Shown here: positions 16,601 through 25,477 of the stretch, in pieces
Layout: every line of letters begins with the position of its first letter
Position numbering within the stretch: position 1 is the first letter of the stretch
Source of the DNA: Oscillatoria sp. SIO1A7
GTDB taxonomy: Bacteria > Cyanobacteriota > Cyanobacteriia > Cyanobacteriales > Laspinemataceae
Direction: 5' to 3'
Assembly (NCBI GenBank): GCA_010672965.1
Contig: JAAHFN010000056.1
Location: 1 to 47,542 of the forward strand
Length of the DNA: 47,542 nucleotides
The notes under the pieces: generated by a model
Seen by the model: only the letters and a program-made list of their open reading frames with translations
Told to the model about the DNA's origin: nothing
The model's database searches: none
Position numbers and translations under genes: made by a program

Positions 16601-18957
16601 AGGAAGAAGACGGTGCAACCGCTGCTAGCGAGGAATCGGGCAATATTGTGGAGGAACGGATCGATAATCTTAACATAGTAGCTTCCCCCGCATTCGGGCA
16701 GGGAGGAGAAGTTACCCTGGAAGCTGGCGACAATATCGAAGCTGGAACGGTGGTGACCCGCCCCTTGGAGATAGGCTCCGGCGGCAATATTTCTGCATCT
16801 TCTTCTGAAGGGGGAATCGATATTAACGGTCAACTGAATAGTTCCGGTCGCAATGACAGCGGCGGCGACGTGACTTTAGCTGCCCAAGAAGATATTAATG
16901 TTAGCGGCAATATTGATACTTCGAGCCAGACGCGCAACAGTCCGCCGCCGGATTTAGCCTCCCTCGGTATCGCCCTTCCTGCAGAAACCGAGCAGATTCT
17001 AAATCGGCCCAATCCCAATGCTACTGGCGGCGATGTCTCTATTAATAGTACGGCTGGTGGCGTCGATGTTAGCAATATTGACTCTTTTTCCGATACGGGC
17101 AATGGGGGCAATGTCCAAGTTGCTGCCCAAAACGATGTCGCAACGGGGAACATTAATACTAGCAGTCCTAATGTTGCCGGTTCTGTCAATCTAGCGAGTC
17201 AGTCGGGAAACGTGACTGCCGGAGATATTAATGCCTTGGGCGGCGTTCAAGATGGAGCGGTAACTATCAGCGCCCCCGGTGAAATTAATACTGGCACAAT
17301 CCAATCGAGCAATGTTTCGATTAATCCACCAGCACCTCCCGCTCCGCCGAGCCCGAGTAATAGTTCTGTTGGCGGATCGCTTTTGCCCCAGCCTAGTTTC
17401 CCTGTTGCTCCGACGCCGGCGACTGTCCCAGCACCGAGTCCCGCACCAGAAAATTTAGCAGCAGCCAATCCAGCACCAGTGCAGGTAATACAAGAAACGC
17501 CAGCAATCTCGAATTCTTCTGATTCTTCTGTGGAAGCGATCGCTCCTCCCCCAGAAATTGTTTGCTCGCAATCTTCCTGCGCAACTGGTATCAACGCGCA
17601 GCAACAGCTACCGAGCGCGATCGCCTACTCGCGGAATATTACTGACTCTAATGTTGCTGCCAATCCCATTCTCAATATCATCGACCCGATCGCCGCTCTT
17701 GAGGAAGGCAATATAGAAAAGGCAGTACAGGACATTGAGGAATCTTTTACTCGGGAATATGTCAAGTCTGGAGGTAAGGAATATCCGGATAAACCTATGA
17801 ACCTTACCAGCATCCGAGATAGCTTAAAAACCATTTCTGAGGAAAACGAAAATATCAAACCGGCAGTTATCTATGCATACGCCGACCCCAAACAACTGGG
17901 GATGGTAATGATTAGCGCCGAAAACGCAATCGCTAAATCGAGCAAAGCGGAGCGCCAAGACCTCATTGATGAAGTAGAGTTGCTTTACAGTAAGGTTAAA
18001 GATAATAATTCCGAAAAGTCGGATTATTTAAAGGCCGGTCGCCAACTTTATGAGGAGCTAATTAAGCCTCTAGAAAAGCAACTAGAGCAGCAAGGCATCA
18101 ACACTCTAATATTCTCAATCGATGCTGGTCTGCGCTTGTTGCCCTTGGCGGCCTTGCACGATGGCGAAAAGTTCCTGATAGAGAAATACAATATTGCCCT
18201 CATCCCGAGCGTCACTTTGATGGACACCAGCTATGTCGGCATAAAAAACCCGCGAGTCCTGGCAATGGGAGCGGATAATTTTCCCAATTCCGGCCAAGAG
18301 GATTTGCCCTTCGCTTCTGTAGAAATAGCCACTATTACTAAGTTGCTGTCTGGCCAGACTTTCCTCAACGAGGATTTCACTCTAGATGGCCTGAAGGCGG
18401 CGCGGGGACAAGAGCAATTTCCTATAGTTCACTTAGCTACCCATGCCGTTTTTTCTCCCGAACTGCCTGGGGAGCAAGACAAAGATAATCAAAAGACAAA
18501 AGACAATAACTACATCCAGTTTTGGGACGAACGAGTAGGTTTAGAGGAACTCCGGGAAGTGGAATGGTACAAAGACTCGACGGTGGAGCTGTTAGTTCTC
18601 TCTGCCTGCGAAACCGCTTTGGGAGACGAAAAAGCCGAGATGGGTTTTGCCGGTTTGGCGATACAAGCTGGGGTCAAATCTGCAGTTGCTTCTCTGTGGA
18701 AAGTAAGCGATGCGGGCACTTTGGGCTTGATGGCGGAGTTTTACCAAAACTTGAACAATGCCCCCAGCAAGGCAGAGGCTCTGCGCCTTGCACAATTGGC
18801 TATGTTGCGCGGGGAAGTTCGTATTGATGACAATAAGCTAGCGACCGGGGATCTTTCGATTCGGCTAGAAGGGACGAAAAGTTCCAAGACCAATAATCTC
18901 GATCTAACTCATCCTTATTATTGGGCGGCGTTTACTACCATTGGTAGCCCTTGGTAG
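13699..18957 (+). CDS. TpsA-like haemagglutinin N-domain fused to C-terminal CHAT protease
   Basis: Protein of 1752 residues; AGGAG lies nine bases before the ATG at 13699. A signal peptide (1-34, ending SPAQAQ) precedes a TPS secretion domain (~35-165) with FDITGGTTSGSNLFHSF and NLFLLNPAGIVFGANA. A long beta-helix of GGDV/GGSI repeats follows. Residues ~770-895 are a low-complexity SNSSQTGS linker; a second beta-repeat block and a Pro/Ala/Ser-rich stretch come next. The C-terminal ~370 residues are a CHAT domain, a caspase-like cysteine protease fold, with candidate catalytic His1582 (HLATHAVF) and Cys1637 (LSACETALG). The protein is predicted to be exported and, if a TpsB pore exists elsewhere, displayed or released outside. 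Similar TpsA-CHAT fusions are known in cyanobacteria; substrates are not. There is no TpsB gene in this window. Confidence 0.88.
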   Translation: MSNQHLPTTIKKGSFLFSSLLIASILSNSPAQAQSITEASDGTGTKVPPNGSPFDITGGTTSGSNLFHSFEKFGLKAGETAIFHTTSPNVENILGRIVGGDPSIINGNIQVSGSNANLFLLNPAGIVFGANATLNVMGDFTASTANGIGFGNGNWFYATGKNDYTALTASPSEFVFGSGNGAIINYANLTLNPGSNLTLLGSTVLSTGNLTARGGQITVAAVPNSSLVRVGQPGHLLHLDIDTSSTPSIPASNLPAFTPLDLPGLLTNAGTVGNATQVTVNSGGNVVLTGSGLSVEDGDLVVNNVRSSSHTNSGGAIALSANKNLIAEGNVNAGARPGTGGTGGEIALEAQEDVKLKIVTSSADSGGGDISIVSHNGAIDGEAIVSVPRSSGNSGDVTLEAEGNITLKEDIAVHIQSQGDAGDISITSHNGDIKIDGEIFTHIQSQGDAGDVSITSHNGDIKIDGEIFTQVEFNGSGNGGDVTLEAPNGAISINSINADSTEAGNQAGDISIQAQSNIVSNGDIRASGINNAEPGNIEITSTEGDLDLKRTQARIYEDDSVANAGSITLEATQGDVTTGQLWTDAYYGDGGSITITAGSDIVFSSPESSYIYARSREQGNGGDVTLKAGGDIVTNGGSITTTSANNDGGSVSLTSDSGSITADSIVTNSSGVGDGGSISMTALGDIEFADLFSGAFAGNGGDITVTTGGKITVNSGQLYQYFASNCGGAGAVNVQCNPDGTLEITPDGTESHPALTWFLGAYTGPITISKPSSSSQSTGSSSGNSSQTGSSNSSQTGSSNSGQTGSSNSGQTGSSQTGSNSSQTGSGQTGSNSSQTGSGQTGSSNSSQTGSNSGQTGSSQTGSNSSQTGSSNSSQTSSSNSSQTGSSNSSQTETGDSNQSIEGAEVDLEEGDDTDSIIITVELKDEETGETTQSGSLTFSAEDGTTTFSAKNSNSSSSQSNSTTAPIEEEDGATAASEESGNIVEERIDNLNIVASPAFGQGGEVTLEAGDNIEAGTVVTRPLEIGSGGNISASSSEGGIDINGQLNSSGRNDSGGDVTLAAQEDINVSGNIDTSSQTRNSPPPDLASLGIALPAETEQILNRPNPNATGGDVSINSTAGGVDVSNIDSFSDTGNGGNVQVAAQNDVATGNINTSSPNVAGSVNLASQSGNVTAGDINALGGVQDGAVTISAPGEINTGTIQSSNVSINPPAPPAPPSPSNSSVGGSLLPQPSFPVAPTPATVPAPSPAPENLAAANPAPVQVIQETPAISNSSDSSVEAIAPPPEIVCSQSSCATGINAQQQLPSAIAYSRNITDSNVAANPILNIIDPIAALEEGNIEKAVQDIEESFTREYVKSGGKEYPDKPMNLTSIRDSLKTISEENENIKPAVIYAYADPKQLGMVMISAENAIAKSSKAERQDLIDEVELLYSKVKDNNSEKSDYLKAGRQLYEELIKPLEKQLEQQGINTLIFSIDAGLRLLPLAALHDGEKFLIEKYNIALIPSVTLMDTSYVGIKNPRVLAMGADNFPNSGQEDLPFASVEIATITKLLSGQTFLNEDFTLDGLKAARGQEQFPIVHLATHAVFSPELPGEQDKDNQKTKDNNYIQFWDERVGLEELREVEWYKDSTVELLVLSACETALGDEKAEMGFAGLAIQAGVKSAVASLWKVSDAGTLGLMAEFYQNLNNAPSKAEALRLAQLAMLRGEVRIDDNKLATGDLSIRLEGTKSSKTNNLDLTHPYYWAAFTTIGSPW

Positions 18958-18973
18958 AAGTATGGTAGGGCGG

Positions 18974-19031
18974 TCCTATATCTGTAGGGGCGATTCGCGA
19001 ATCGCCCCTACAGACCCCTACAGATATAGGA
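18974..19031 (+). terminator. Hairpin repeat just after the TpsA-CHAT gene
   Basis: TCCTATATCTGTAGGGG (18974-18990) is exactly reverse-complementary to 19015-19031. The interior is itself palindromic around GCGATTCGCGAATCGC. It begins 17 bp after the stop codon and would fold strongly in RNA, so it may end transcription, although there is no T-run. It may equally be a dispersed repeat. Confidence 0.4.
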
Positions 19032-19176
19032 CTGGCGATCGCATAGATCGCATAGGGGCAATAAGCGATCGGCGACGCGAGTTGAAGCCAATCCAAAGTC
19101 GATTCGAGTTCGAGCTAAATCGAAATATCAAATCCGGTTAATTCCCCATAAATCCGCTCCGGGGCAATCCCCCCGC

Positions 19177-19500
19177 TTTCAAGGGTATGTTTTTTATAAT
19201 CTTTTTTTGACGAGATCGGTGGGTTCCCAGGCTTTCTGGGGCGAAGCATTCCAATACAATAATTTTTGTTTAAAAGCAAAAGCTGTCTCGGGAATGCTGT
19301 CGCCCCTACGCCCCGGGTCGATACACACAGGACTTACGCAACGACAAAGAGCGATTCTCCTTGCGGAGACGCTTCGCGAACGGGGCAACCACGGGGGGAT
19401 TGCCCCTACAAACAACTAGATATGGACACTTTGCGTAACTCCTGTCGATATGAGAAATTGGAAAAAGATCCTCGAAAACATACTTCCGGGCATGTTAGAG
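19177..19500. repeat. Second copy of the TTTCAAGGGTATG element, interrupted
   Basis: The left half (19177-19312) parallels positions 1-137 of the window, including GCGAAGCATTCCAATAC. The right part is broken by an AGGACTTACGC-family insertion (about 19335-19443). The distal end survives only as AAAACATACTTCCGGG. The remaining spacer up to the tRNA has no recognisable gene. Confidence 0.55.
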
Positions 19501-20066
19501 GGTCGCGCAAAGGTTTGTGGTGGGAGGCACGGTCTTCTGCTTATTGTTGTCTAGCGAAAGTTTTATGGTTTTAACTCCCAGTTCGGTTTGGGCTCCCACC
19601 CCCGGAATGGTGGCAGAACTAGCTATTCAGTTTCAAGCCGCACATTTGCATTTTAGACCTTCAAGGCACTCCTATAGCAAGTGGGTATGCGAGGTTCACT
19701 TCGAGGCTAGGCAAGCGGCTGAAAGGTTTGAGTCCGCTGCTTGTAGTGAGTTCGATTTCGAGTTTTGTACGATTCGCAAAAAGCAGCATTTTCGGGTTTC
19801 TGTCCCGGTTGCAGTAAGAGAAGTTTTTCGCAGGTAAAACGCTACTAAAGAGGCCAATGCCTTGGGCGAAAAAAGTAACGTTCTCCTTAATAGGTCCATA
19901 TAAGATCGAATCCGGTTAATTACCCATAAATCCGCTCCCCCCGCGATCGCCCCGGTTGGTCTGGGGCGGGCAAGGGGAACCCCTACATGCGCCGTAAGTG
20001 TAGGGGTCAACGGCCGTTGACCCCTACCAGGTATACCAGGTATAGAGTTAAATGCTCGCACAAAAA
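19501..20066. other. Intergenic DNA, no assigned gene
   Basis: Short frames are open but do not resemble known proteins. Near 19903 there is an ATCCGGTTAATTACC-type repeat end, and near 20000-20030 a palindrome GGTCAACGGCCGTTGACC that recurs at about 20494-20512. Confidence 0.35.
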
Positions 20067-20156
20067 TAGGACTTAAGCATAGACTCTATGAATAGGGGCA
20101 ACCACGGGGGGATTGCCCCTACAAATACTAGATATGGATAGTTTGCGTAAGTCCTG
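20067..20156. mobile_element. AGGACTTACGC-family MITE downstream of tRNA-Val
   Basis: 90 bp, starting TAGGACTTAAGC and ending GCGTAAGTCCTG, with AAAAA at 20062-20066 and 20157-20161 as a possible 5-bp target duplication. The pentamer is low-complexity, so the footprint is less certain than in other copies. The interior holds the GGGGCAACCACGGGGGG palindrome. Confidence 0.6.
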
Positions 20157-20257
20157 AAAAAATTTGGAATCCCGTAGGACGGGCGTCCCGCCTGTCCTTG
20201 ACTGGTATGGCGGATAGCATAGTTGGCGATCGCTCTTTGCGCCTGCCGCAGAAACCC

Positions 20258-20287
20258 CAAAACCCGCTCTGGGGGCGGGTTTTGGGA
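20258..20287 (-). terminator. Hairpin 3' of tRNA-Val
   Basis: AAAACCCGC and GCGGGTTTT flank a short loop just beyond the 3' end of the minus-strand tRNA. The stem is strong but the following T-run is short and mixed with G. Confidence 0.45.
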
Positions 20288-20290
20288 AAT

Positions 20291-20363
<73 letters not shown>

Positions 20364-20451
20364 TCGATGCGTCCTCGACCTATGTCTTTGTTCGCATTAA
20401 CTAATATAGCACAAGTCTGCCGAAAACTGCAAGGTTTTTGTAAAAATTTTT

Positions 20452-20542
20452 TAGGACTTACGCAAATTGTAGAGATGCCCCCTAACGGTAGGGGTCAACG
20501 GCCGTTGACCCCTACCAGATATAGAGTAATGCGTAAGTCCTG
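20452..20542. mobile_element. AGGACTTACGC-family MITE next to the EamA gene
   Basis: 91 bp, TAGGACTTACGC to GCGTAAGTCCTG, flanked by TTTTT on both sides (20447-20451 and 20543-20547). The interior palindrome is GGTCAACGGCCGTTGACC. It ends 18 bp beyond the stop codon of the EamA gene. Confidence 0.65.
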
Positions 20543-20560
20543 TTTTTTTTGGGGGGTGGC

Positions 20561-21475
20561 TTAAGCGGATTTGGTATCGGAATTATGCGCGATCGCCACG
20601 ACTGCGACCCCGGCGAGCAATACGACAGCACCGGCAAATACTTGTATCGGGGGGATTTCGCCAAAGAGGAGATAGCCTAAAAAACTAGCGCCAACGGGTT
20701 CAAAGAGAATAGAGAGGGAAACTAAGGTGGGGGACATCCAGAGAACGGCCCAGTTAAATCCGGTGTGGCCGATCGACTGGGGCACGATCGCCATTAATAG
20801 TATATAGAGATAAACCAGGGAAGGATGGCCCGCGTAGCTGCCGCCGAAGAAGGGGGGTATTGGCAAGAGAACCAAGGCTGCAGTGCTGTAGGCGATCGCC
20901 ATATAGCCGCCAAGACTAATCCCTTTGCGTTGAGCCTCCCGAGCGAGGAGCAAATACAAGCTAGCTGCCCAAGCTGCCATTAGGGCAAGAACATTCCCCA
21001 AGAGCGGATTGCTACCCGAGTCGCCGCCGCCTGCATCGCCAAAACCAATTAGGAGACCTCCAGCAAGGGCGATCGCGATACCACCGGCACTGGTCCAGCT
21101 AATTTTTTCTCGAAACCAAATCCAAGAAAAAAGAGAAATCCAAACTGGATTGGTAGTAACCAGAGTGGTAGAAGCGGCGATCGATGTATAAGCCAGGGAG
21201 GTAATCCAGCCAGCAAAATGTAGCGCCAGCAAGACGCCAGCGCCAATACTATAGCGAATCGCCTCGGGGGATTGCTCGCTTAGTTTCAGATTCCTCCAAG
21301 TGGGGAGCAAAATCAGAGAAGCCAGGGTTATGCGGGAGGCGGCCAGCATCAGACTGAAACCTACAGCGCGGGTGCCTCCAGCATCAAAAGCCAAGCGGCT
21401 TAAAATAGCGGCTGTGGAGACCGCCAAAACGGCGATCGCCAAAACGAGAGTAATTTTCCAAACCGGAGGTTTCAT
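20561..21475 (-). CDS. EamA-family (DMT) membrane transporter
   Basis: Protein of 304 residues with about ten hydrophobic segments arranged as two EamA repeats. The first repeat includes LAIAVLAVSTAAILSRLAF and GVLLALHFAGWITSLAYTSIAASTTLVTTNPVW. The second includes GNVLALMAAWAASLYLLLAREAQ and NWAVLWMSPTLVSLSILFEPVGASFLGYLLFGE. The TNPVW and FEPVG motifs at equivalent places are typical of drug/metabolite exporters of the inner membrane. The substrate cannot be told. The ATG at 21475 has no strong ribosome site. GTAGGGTGTAGGG repeats lie upstream, and a MITE lies just downstream. Confidence 0.9.
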   Translation of the reverse strand: MKPPVWKITLVLAIAVLAVSTAAILSRLAFDAGGTRAVGFSLMLAASRITLASLILLPTWRNLKLSEQSPEAIRYSIGAGVLLALHFAGWITSLAYTSIAASTTLVTTNPVWISLFSWIWFREKISWTSAGGIAIALAGGLLIGFGDAGGGDSGSNPLLGNVLALMAAWAASLYLLLAREAQRKGISLGGYMAIAYSTAALVLLPIPPFFGGSYAGHPSLVYLYILLMAIVPQSIGHTGFNWAVLWMSPTLVSLSILFEPVGASFLGYLLFGEIPPIQVFAGAVVLLAGVAVVAIAHNSDTKSA

Positions 21476-21765
21476 GGTGGGACCCTGGGTGTAGGGTGTA
21501 GGGTGTAGGGGGGTGTAAAGTATAGGGAAGTTTTAGCTAAAGTTTTTGCTCTTTATAGGGAGCCAGTTTGCCGTCAAAGCCTAGTTAGCTCTAGGGTGTT
21601 CGCTCTGGAAAAATAAATTGTTTTTGTGACAGACGCCGATCGTCGCGGCGAACATCCCGAACCCCCTTAACCGTAGGTCTTTCCGGCGACAGCAAAGCGT
21701 TAGGGATAATAGCATGAAGTTTCCCCACACCCCACACCCCACACCCCCCACACCCCTAACAGGAC

Positions 21766-22542
<777 letters not shown>

Positions 22543-22579
22543 TTAACTGCATAACAAACGAAACTATATTAGGGGAATT

Positions 22580-22755
22580 GGGCATGGGGCATTGGGCATT
22601 GGGGAGTGTGGGAGGTGTGGGGAGTGTGGGGAGAGAGGGGAGAGAGGGGAGAATTTTCAGCAGTCCTTCCCACACCTCGCACACTTCCCACACTCCCCAC
22701 ACTTCCCACACTCCCCACACCTCCCACACTCCCCAATGCCCAATGCCCCATGCCC
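22580..22755. repeat. Perfect 51-bp inverted repeat between divergent fabG and thioredoxin genes
   Basis: Positions 22580-22630 (GGGCATGGGGCATTGGGCAT...) are the exact reverse complement of 22705-22755, with 74 bp between. The arms are built of AATGCCC and CCCACACT units. The region lies between two outward-facing start codons, so it could extrude as a cruciform or form an RNA hairpin in either leader. Confidence 0.85.
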
Positions 22756-22854
22756 GACACCCGACACCCGACACCCGACACCCCACACCCCACACCCTAC
22801 TTGGGACTGGCGCGATATTATATATAGAGTTGTCTTCTATTTAAGCCAAATCTT

Positions 22855-23172
22855 ATGGCAGTTAAAAAGCAATTCAAGAACTTTGCAGATATGCTCTCTG
22901 CCTCCGAGGTGCCAGTTTTGGTCGATTTTTACGCTACTTGGTGCGGCCCTTGTCAAATGATGGTGCCGGTACTCGAAGAAGTCAATGCCAAAATGAAGAC
23001 CCAGGTAAAAGTGGTTAAGATTGACAGCGATAAATATCCCCAGTTGTCAACTGACTATCACATTCACGCTCTGCCCACATTAGTTTTGTTTAAAGGCGGT
23101 AAGCCAGTAGAGCGGTTTGAGGGATTTATGTCAGCAGATAGATTAATTGAGCAGCTCGAAACTTTAGTTTAG
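22855..23172 (+). CDS. trxA: Thioredoxin, y-type
   Basis: Protein of 105 residues with the thioredoxin fold: VLVDFYATWCGPCQMMVPVLEEV carries the redox-active CGPC pair (~34-37), and the cis-proline motif is ALPTLVLF. It is a dithiol reductant fed by thioredoxin reductase in the cytosol. The sequence around the active site (ATWCGPCQMMVP) and VVKIDSDKYPQLSTDYHIHALPT match plant plastid thioredoxin y better than the m-type, so in Synechocystis terms it corresponds to the y-type protein; the symbol is the generic one. The start has only a weak ribosome site. The gene is divergent from fabG. Confidence 0.92.
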   Translation: MAVKKQFKNFADMLSASEVPVLVDFYATWCGPCQMMVPVLEEVNAKMKTQVKVVKIDSDKYPQLSTDYHIHALPTLVLFKGGKPVERFEGFMSADRLIEQLETLV

Positions 23173-23360
23173 TTAGGGCGTGGGGTGGGGTGTGGGGTGT
23201 CGGGTGTGGGGTGTCGGGTGTCGGGTGTCGGGAGCGAGAGAAAGTTTTGAGTTAAAACTCAAAACTCTCCAATCCCCAATTCCCCAATTCCCAATGCCCT
23301 TCGGCCCAATGCCCTTCGGCCCGATGCCCAATGCCCAATTCCCCAATTCCCCAATTCCCA
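23173..23360. repeat. Short-period repeats upstream of the membrane-protein gene
   Basis: TCGGGTG/GGGGTGT heptamers (about 23185-23232) are followed by CCCAATTCC/CCCAATGCCC units up to the base before the next start codon. There is no distinct promoter or ribosome site in the repeat. Confidence 0.6.
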
Positions 23361-23975
23361 ATGAACACGCCCAGTCACGTCATTATTAATCTGGCTATTT
23401 TCAGCAAGTTGCCTTTGCCCCAAGCCAATCTGGCTATTGCGATCGGTGCTGTTTTGCCGGATTTGCCCATGTTTGGCTTTTATATCTGGCTGAAGTACGT
23501 TCGCAAGATGCCCTCTAGAGAAATCTGGTCTAAAGCCTATTTCGAGCCTTTTTGGCAAAATATTTTCGACGTAGTTAACTCCATTCCTTTGATTGTAATT
23601 GGTTTTGCGATCGCTTACTACTGCAATTGGCCAATCGCCCAAGTAATTTGCCTCAGCATGTTACTGCATTGCTTATTTGACTTGCCCGTTCATAACGATG
23701 ATGCCCATCGGCATTTTTTACCCTTCAGCAATTACCGATTCATAAGTCCATTTTCTTACTGGGATCCCAGGCATCACGGCGGTATTGTCGCTCTTCTAGA
23801 ACTAATCCTAGTTTTGCTAGCAACTTTGCAGGTATTTCCGGCTATTCACTCTTGGCTTGGCAAAGGATTGATGTTGGCCTCGAATGCTTTCTACATCGTA
23901 GGGTATCTTAAATTTTATGTTTTTTCCTTGATGCTGGGTTCTTTGAGGAAAGACAGGCTTCCGAAAAGTCCCTAG
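23361..23975 (+). CDS. Multi-pass membrane protein with conserved His/Asp motifs (paralogue of 28996-29568)
   Basis: Protein of 204 residues from the ATG at 23361 (MNTPSHVIINLAIF); upstream codons are repeat DNA. About five hydrophobic segments. Conserved polar sites are H6, GAVLPDLPMF, LLHCLFDLPVHNDDAHRHFLPFS and SPFSYWDPRHHG. The spacing of His and Asp at the membrane surface resembles YdjM-type membrane-bound metal-dependent hydrolases, which is a family-level guess. The motifs are almost identical in the minus-strand gene at 28996-29568, so the two are paralogues. The start codon directly follows CCCAATTCC repeats and has no Shine-Dalgarno sequence. Confidence 0.8.
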   Translation: MNTPSHVIINLAIFSKLPLPQANLAIAIGAVLPDLPMFGFYIWLKYVRKMPSREIWSKAYFEPFWQNIFDVVNSIPLIVIGFAIAYYCNWPIAQVICLSMLLHCLFDLPVHNDDAHRHFLPFSNYRFISPFSYWDPRHHGGIVALLELILVLLATLQVFPAIHSWLGKGLMLASNAFYIVGYLKFYVFSLMLGSLRKDRLPKSP

Positions 23976-24109
23976 CTAGTTTGGATGGCGGACAGCTCGT
24001 GTCGCCTGTCCTAGTGGTCTGTTCCAAACTCTCAAGAAGCTAATAACTTAAAATTCAAACCTCTCAATCTAATAACTTACAACTTAAAACTCAAAAATTA
24101 AAACTTAAA

Positions 24110-25003
24110 CTAAGTTCGCCGGACGTTGAAGCAACACCAATCTTTGCGACGCCAAAGAGCCGCCACTACCCAACCGTGTTGTTCTAGAGTATCGGCTACG
24201 GGTTTGGCTTGCTCCAGCAGTATGCCGCTGATAATTGCCCAGCTACTAGGCTTGACGATATCATCCATTTCCGGAATCAAATCAATAATCACTTCAGCCA
24301 GAATATTGCAGGCGATGCCATCTACAGGTTCGGCGATTAGCTGTTTTAGGCGATCGATACTGCCGAGCTTAGCAACAAAGCGGTCTTCCTTAATCTTATT
24401 TAGTTCCCTATTGCGGCGAGAAGCCCGCACTGCCAAAGGGTCAACATCCACGCCATAAGCCTTGTGGGCTCCCAAGAGAACTGCTCCAATAGACAAAATG
24501 CCAGAGCCGCAGCCAATATCGGCCACAGTCATACCTTGGTGTTCCTCATATCCCAGGCGCATTTCCAAAGCCTCTAGGCATAGTTGAGTGGTGGGATGAG
24601 AGCCGGTGCCAAAAGCCGGTCCTGGATCCAAGCGCAGTATGACTCGTTCGGATTGGTCGGGTAAAGGTAGCCATGCTGGGTAAACCAAAAAGAGATCGCC
24701 AACTTCCTGGGGATGCCAATGTTTCTTCCAACTGCTTGCCCAATCTTCTTCCTCAATCAGATCCCATTGCACGGTTGGGTAGGGCATACCCACGCAGAGA
24801 GCATCTTGCCGCAGAAGGATAGCCAGGGCTGCTAAATCTAGCAGCTTCGACTGTTCCTGGGGCAGATAAGCCGATATCAAACTGGTATAACCCTTTGTCT
24901 GAGTTGCCGTTCCCCGGCAGCCAAAGCTTTCCAGTCGAAAGAAGATTAAATCTTCGAGATCCGGAGCGCACCGCACTTGAATTTCCCACCAGTTATTTGC
25001 CAT
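24110..25003 (-). CDS. prmA: Ribosomal protein L11 methyltransferase
   Basis: Protein of 297 residues. The N-terminal domain ([27 protein letters not shown]) matches the L11-recognition part of Prm[23 protein letters not shown] is the PrmA signature, followed by the SAM-binding motif [28 protein letters not shown], and the NPPY-like loop CNILAEVI. It trimethylates lysines and the N-terminus of ribosomal protein L11 in the cytosol. Length is normal for the family. The ATG at 25003 has a weak ribosome site. It lies downstream of serA on the same strand, but 474 bp away, so it is probably separate. Confidence 0.93.
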   Translation of the reverse strand: MANNWWEIQVRCAPDLEDLIFFRLESFGCRGTATQTKGYTSLISAYLPQEQSKLLDLAALAILLRQDALCVGMPYPTVQWDLIEEEDWASSWKKHWHPQEVGDLFLVYPAWLPLPDQSERVILRLDPGPAFGTGSHPTTQLCLEALEMRLGYEEHQGMTVADIGCGSGILSIGAVLLGAHKAYGVDVDPLAVRASRRNRELNKIKEDRFVAKLGSIDRLKQLIAEPVDGIACNILAEVIIDLIPEMDDIVKPSSWAIISGILLEQAKPVADTLEQHGWVVAALWRRKDWCCFNVRRT

Positions 25004-25477
25004 ATGAATTTTAGATTTTATCCCATACCCGAAAAATAAGCGCTATGGTCTAAGCCTAGGGCGTTGATTCTGGGGCAATTTCTGCGTTTTGACGACCAAT
25101 TGGGAACGATACCGGGCTGTCACCAATTGGAGTGAAAAACCCGAGCGAGTCAACACCTACCCTACACCCCACACCCCACACAAGAGCACCCTAGTCTAAG
25201 CCCGATAGACTGCCGAGGGTTCTTACGACCCCCGGCACCCAGGGCTAACCTGGTTTAAAAAGCCACCCCGAACAAGAGCATTTCTGGCAGGCTTTTGTAC
25301 AAATCAATTAGATGGCTCTATTCCTCGCGATCGCGATATCTTGCATTTGCGATACCTTGAGGTCGCTATACCGCAGCGCGATCGCCCCCATCCCAAATCT
25401 TCCTCACTGGCAACCCCAATATAAATTCTGCCATCCAACAATTAACCGCGAGTATTGCTTCTATTGCTTCTATTTCT
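25004..25477. other. Spacer between serA and prmA with two adjacent hairpins
   Basis: Around 25212-25236, GCCGAGGGT pairs with ACCCCCGGC (one mismatch); around 25239-25253, CCAGG-GCTAA-CCTGG forms a second hairpin. Near 25100-25130 lies a CACCAATTGGAGTGAAAA repeat related to 528 and 40100. An open plus-strand frame from 25312 runs into serA in antisense and does not look like a protein. Confidence 0.4.

Noticed and set aside
15973-16833. Minus-strand frame rich in SLAAIATTSLAA
   Set aside because: Shadow of the SNSSQTGS repeat in the TpsA-CHAT gene.
19335-19443. 5-bp target duplication around this AGGACTTACGC copy
   Set aside because: Flanks (ACACA versus TCGAT) do not match; the TCGATA on either side is at unequal distance, so no footprint is claimed.
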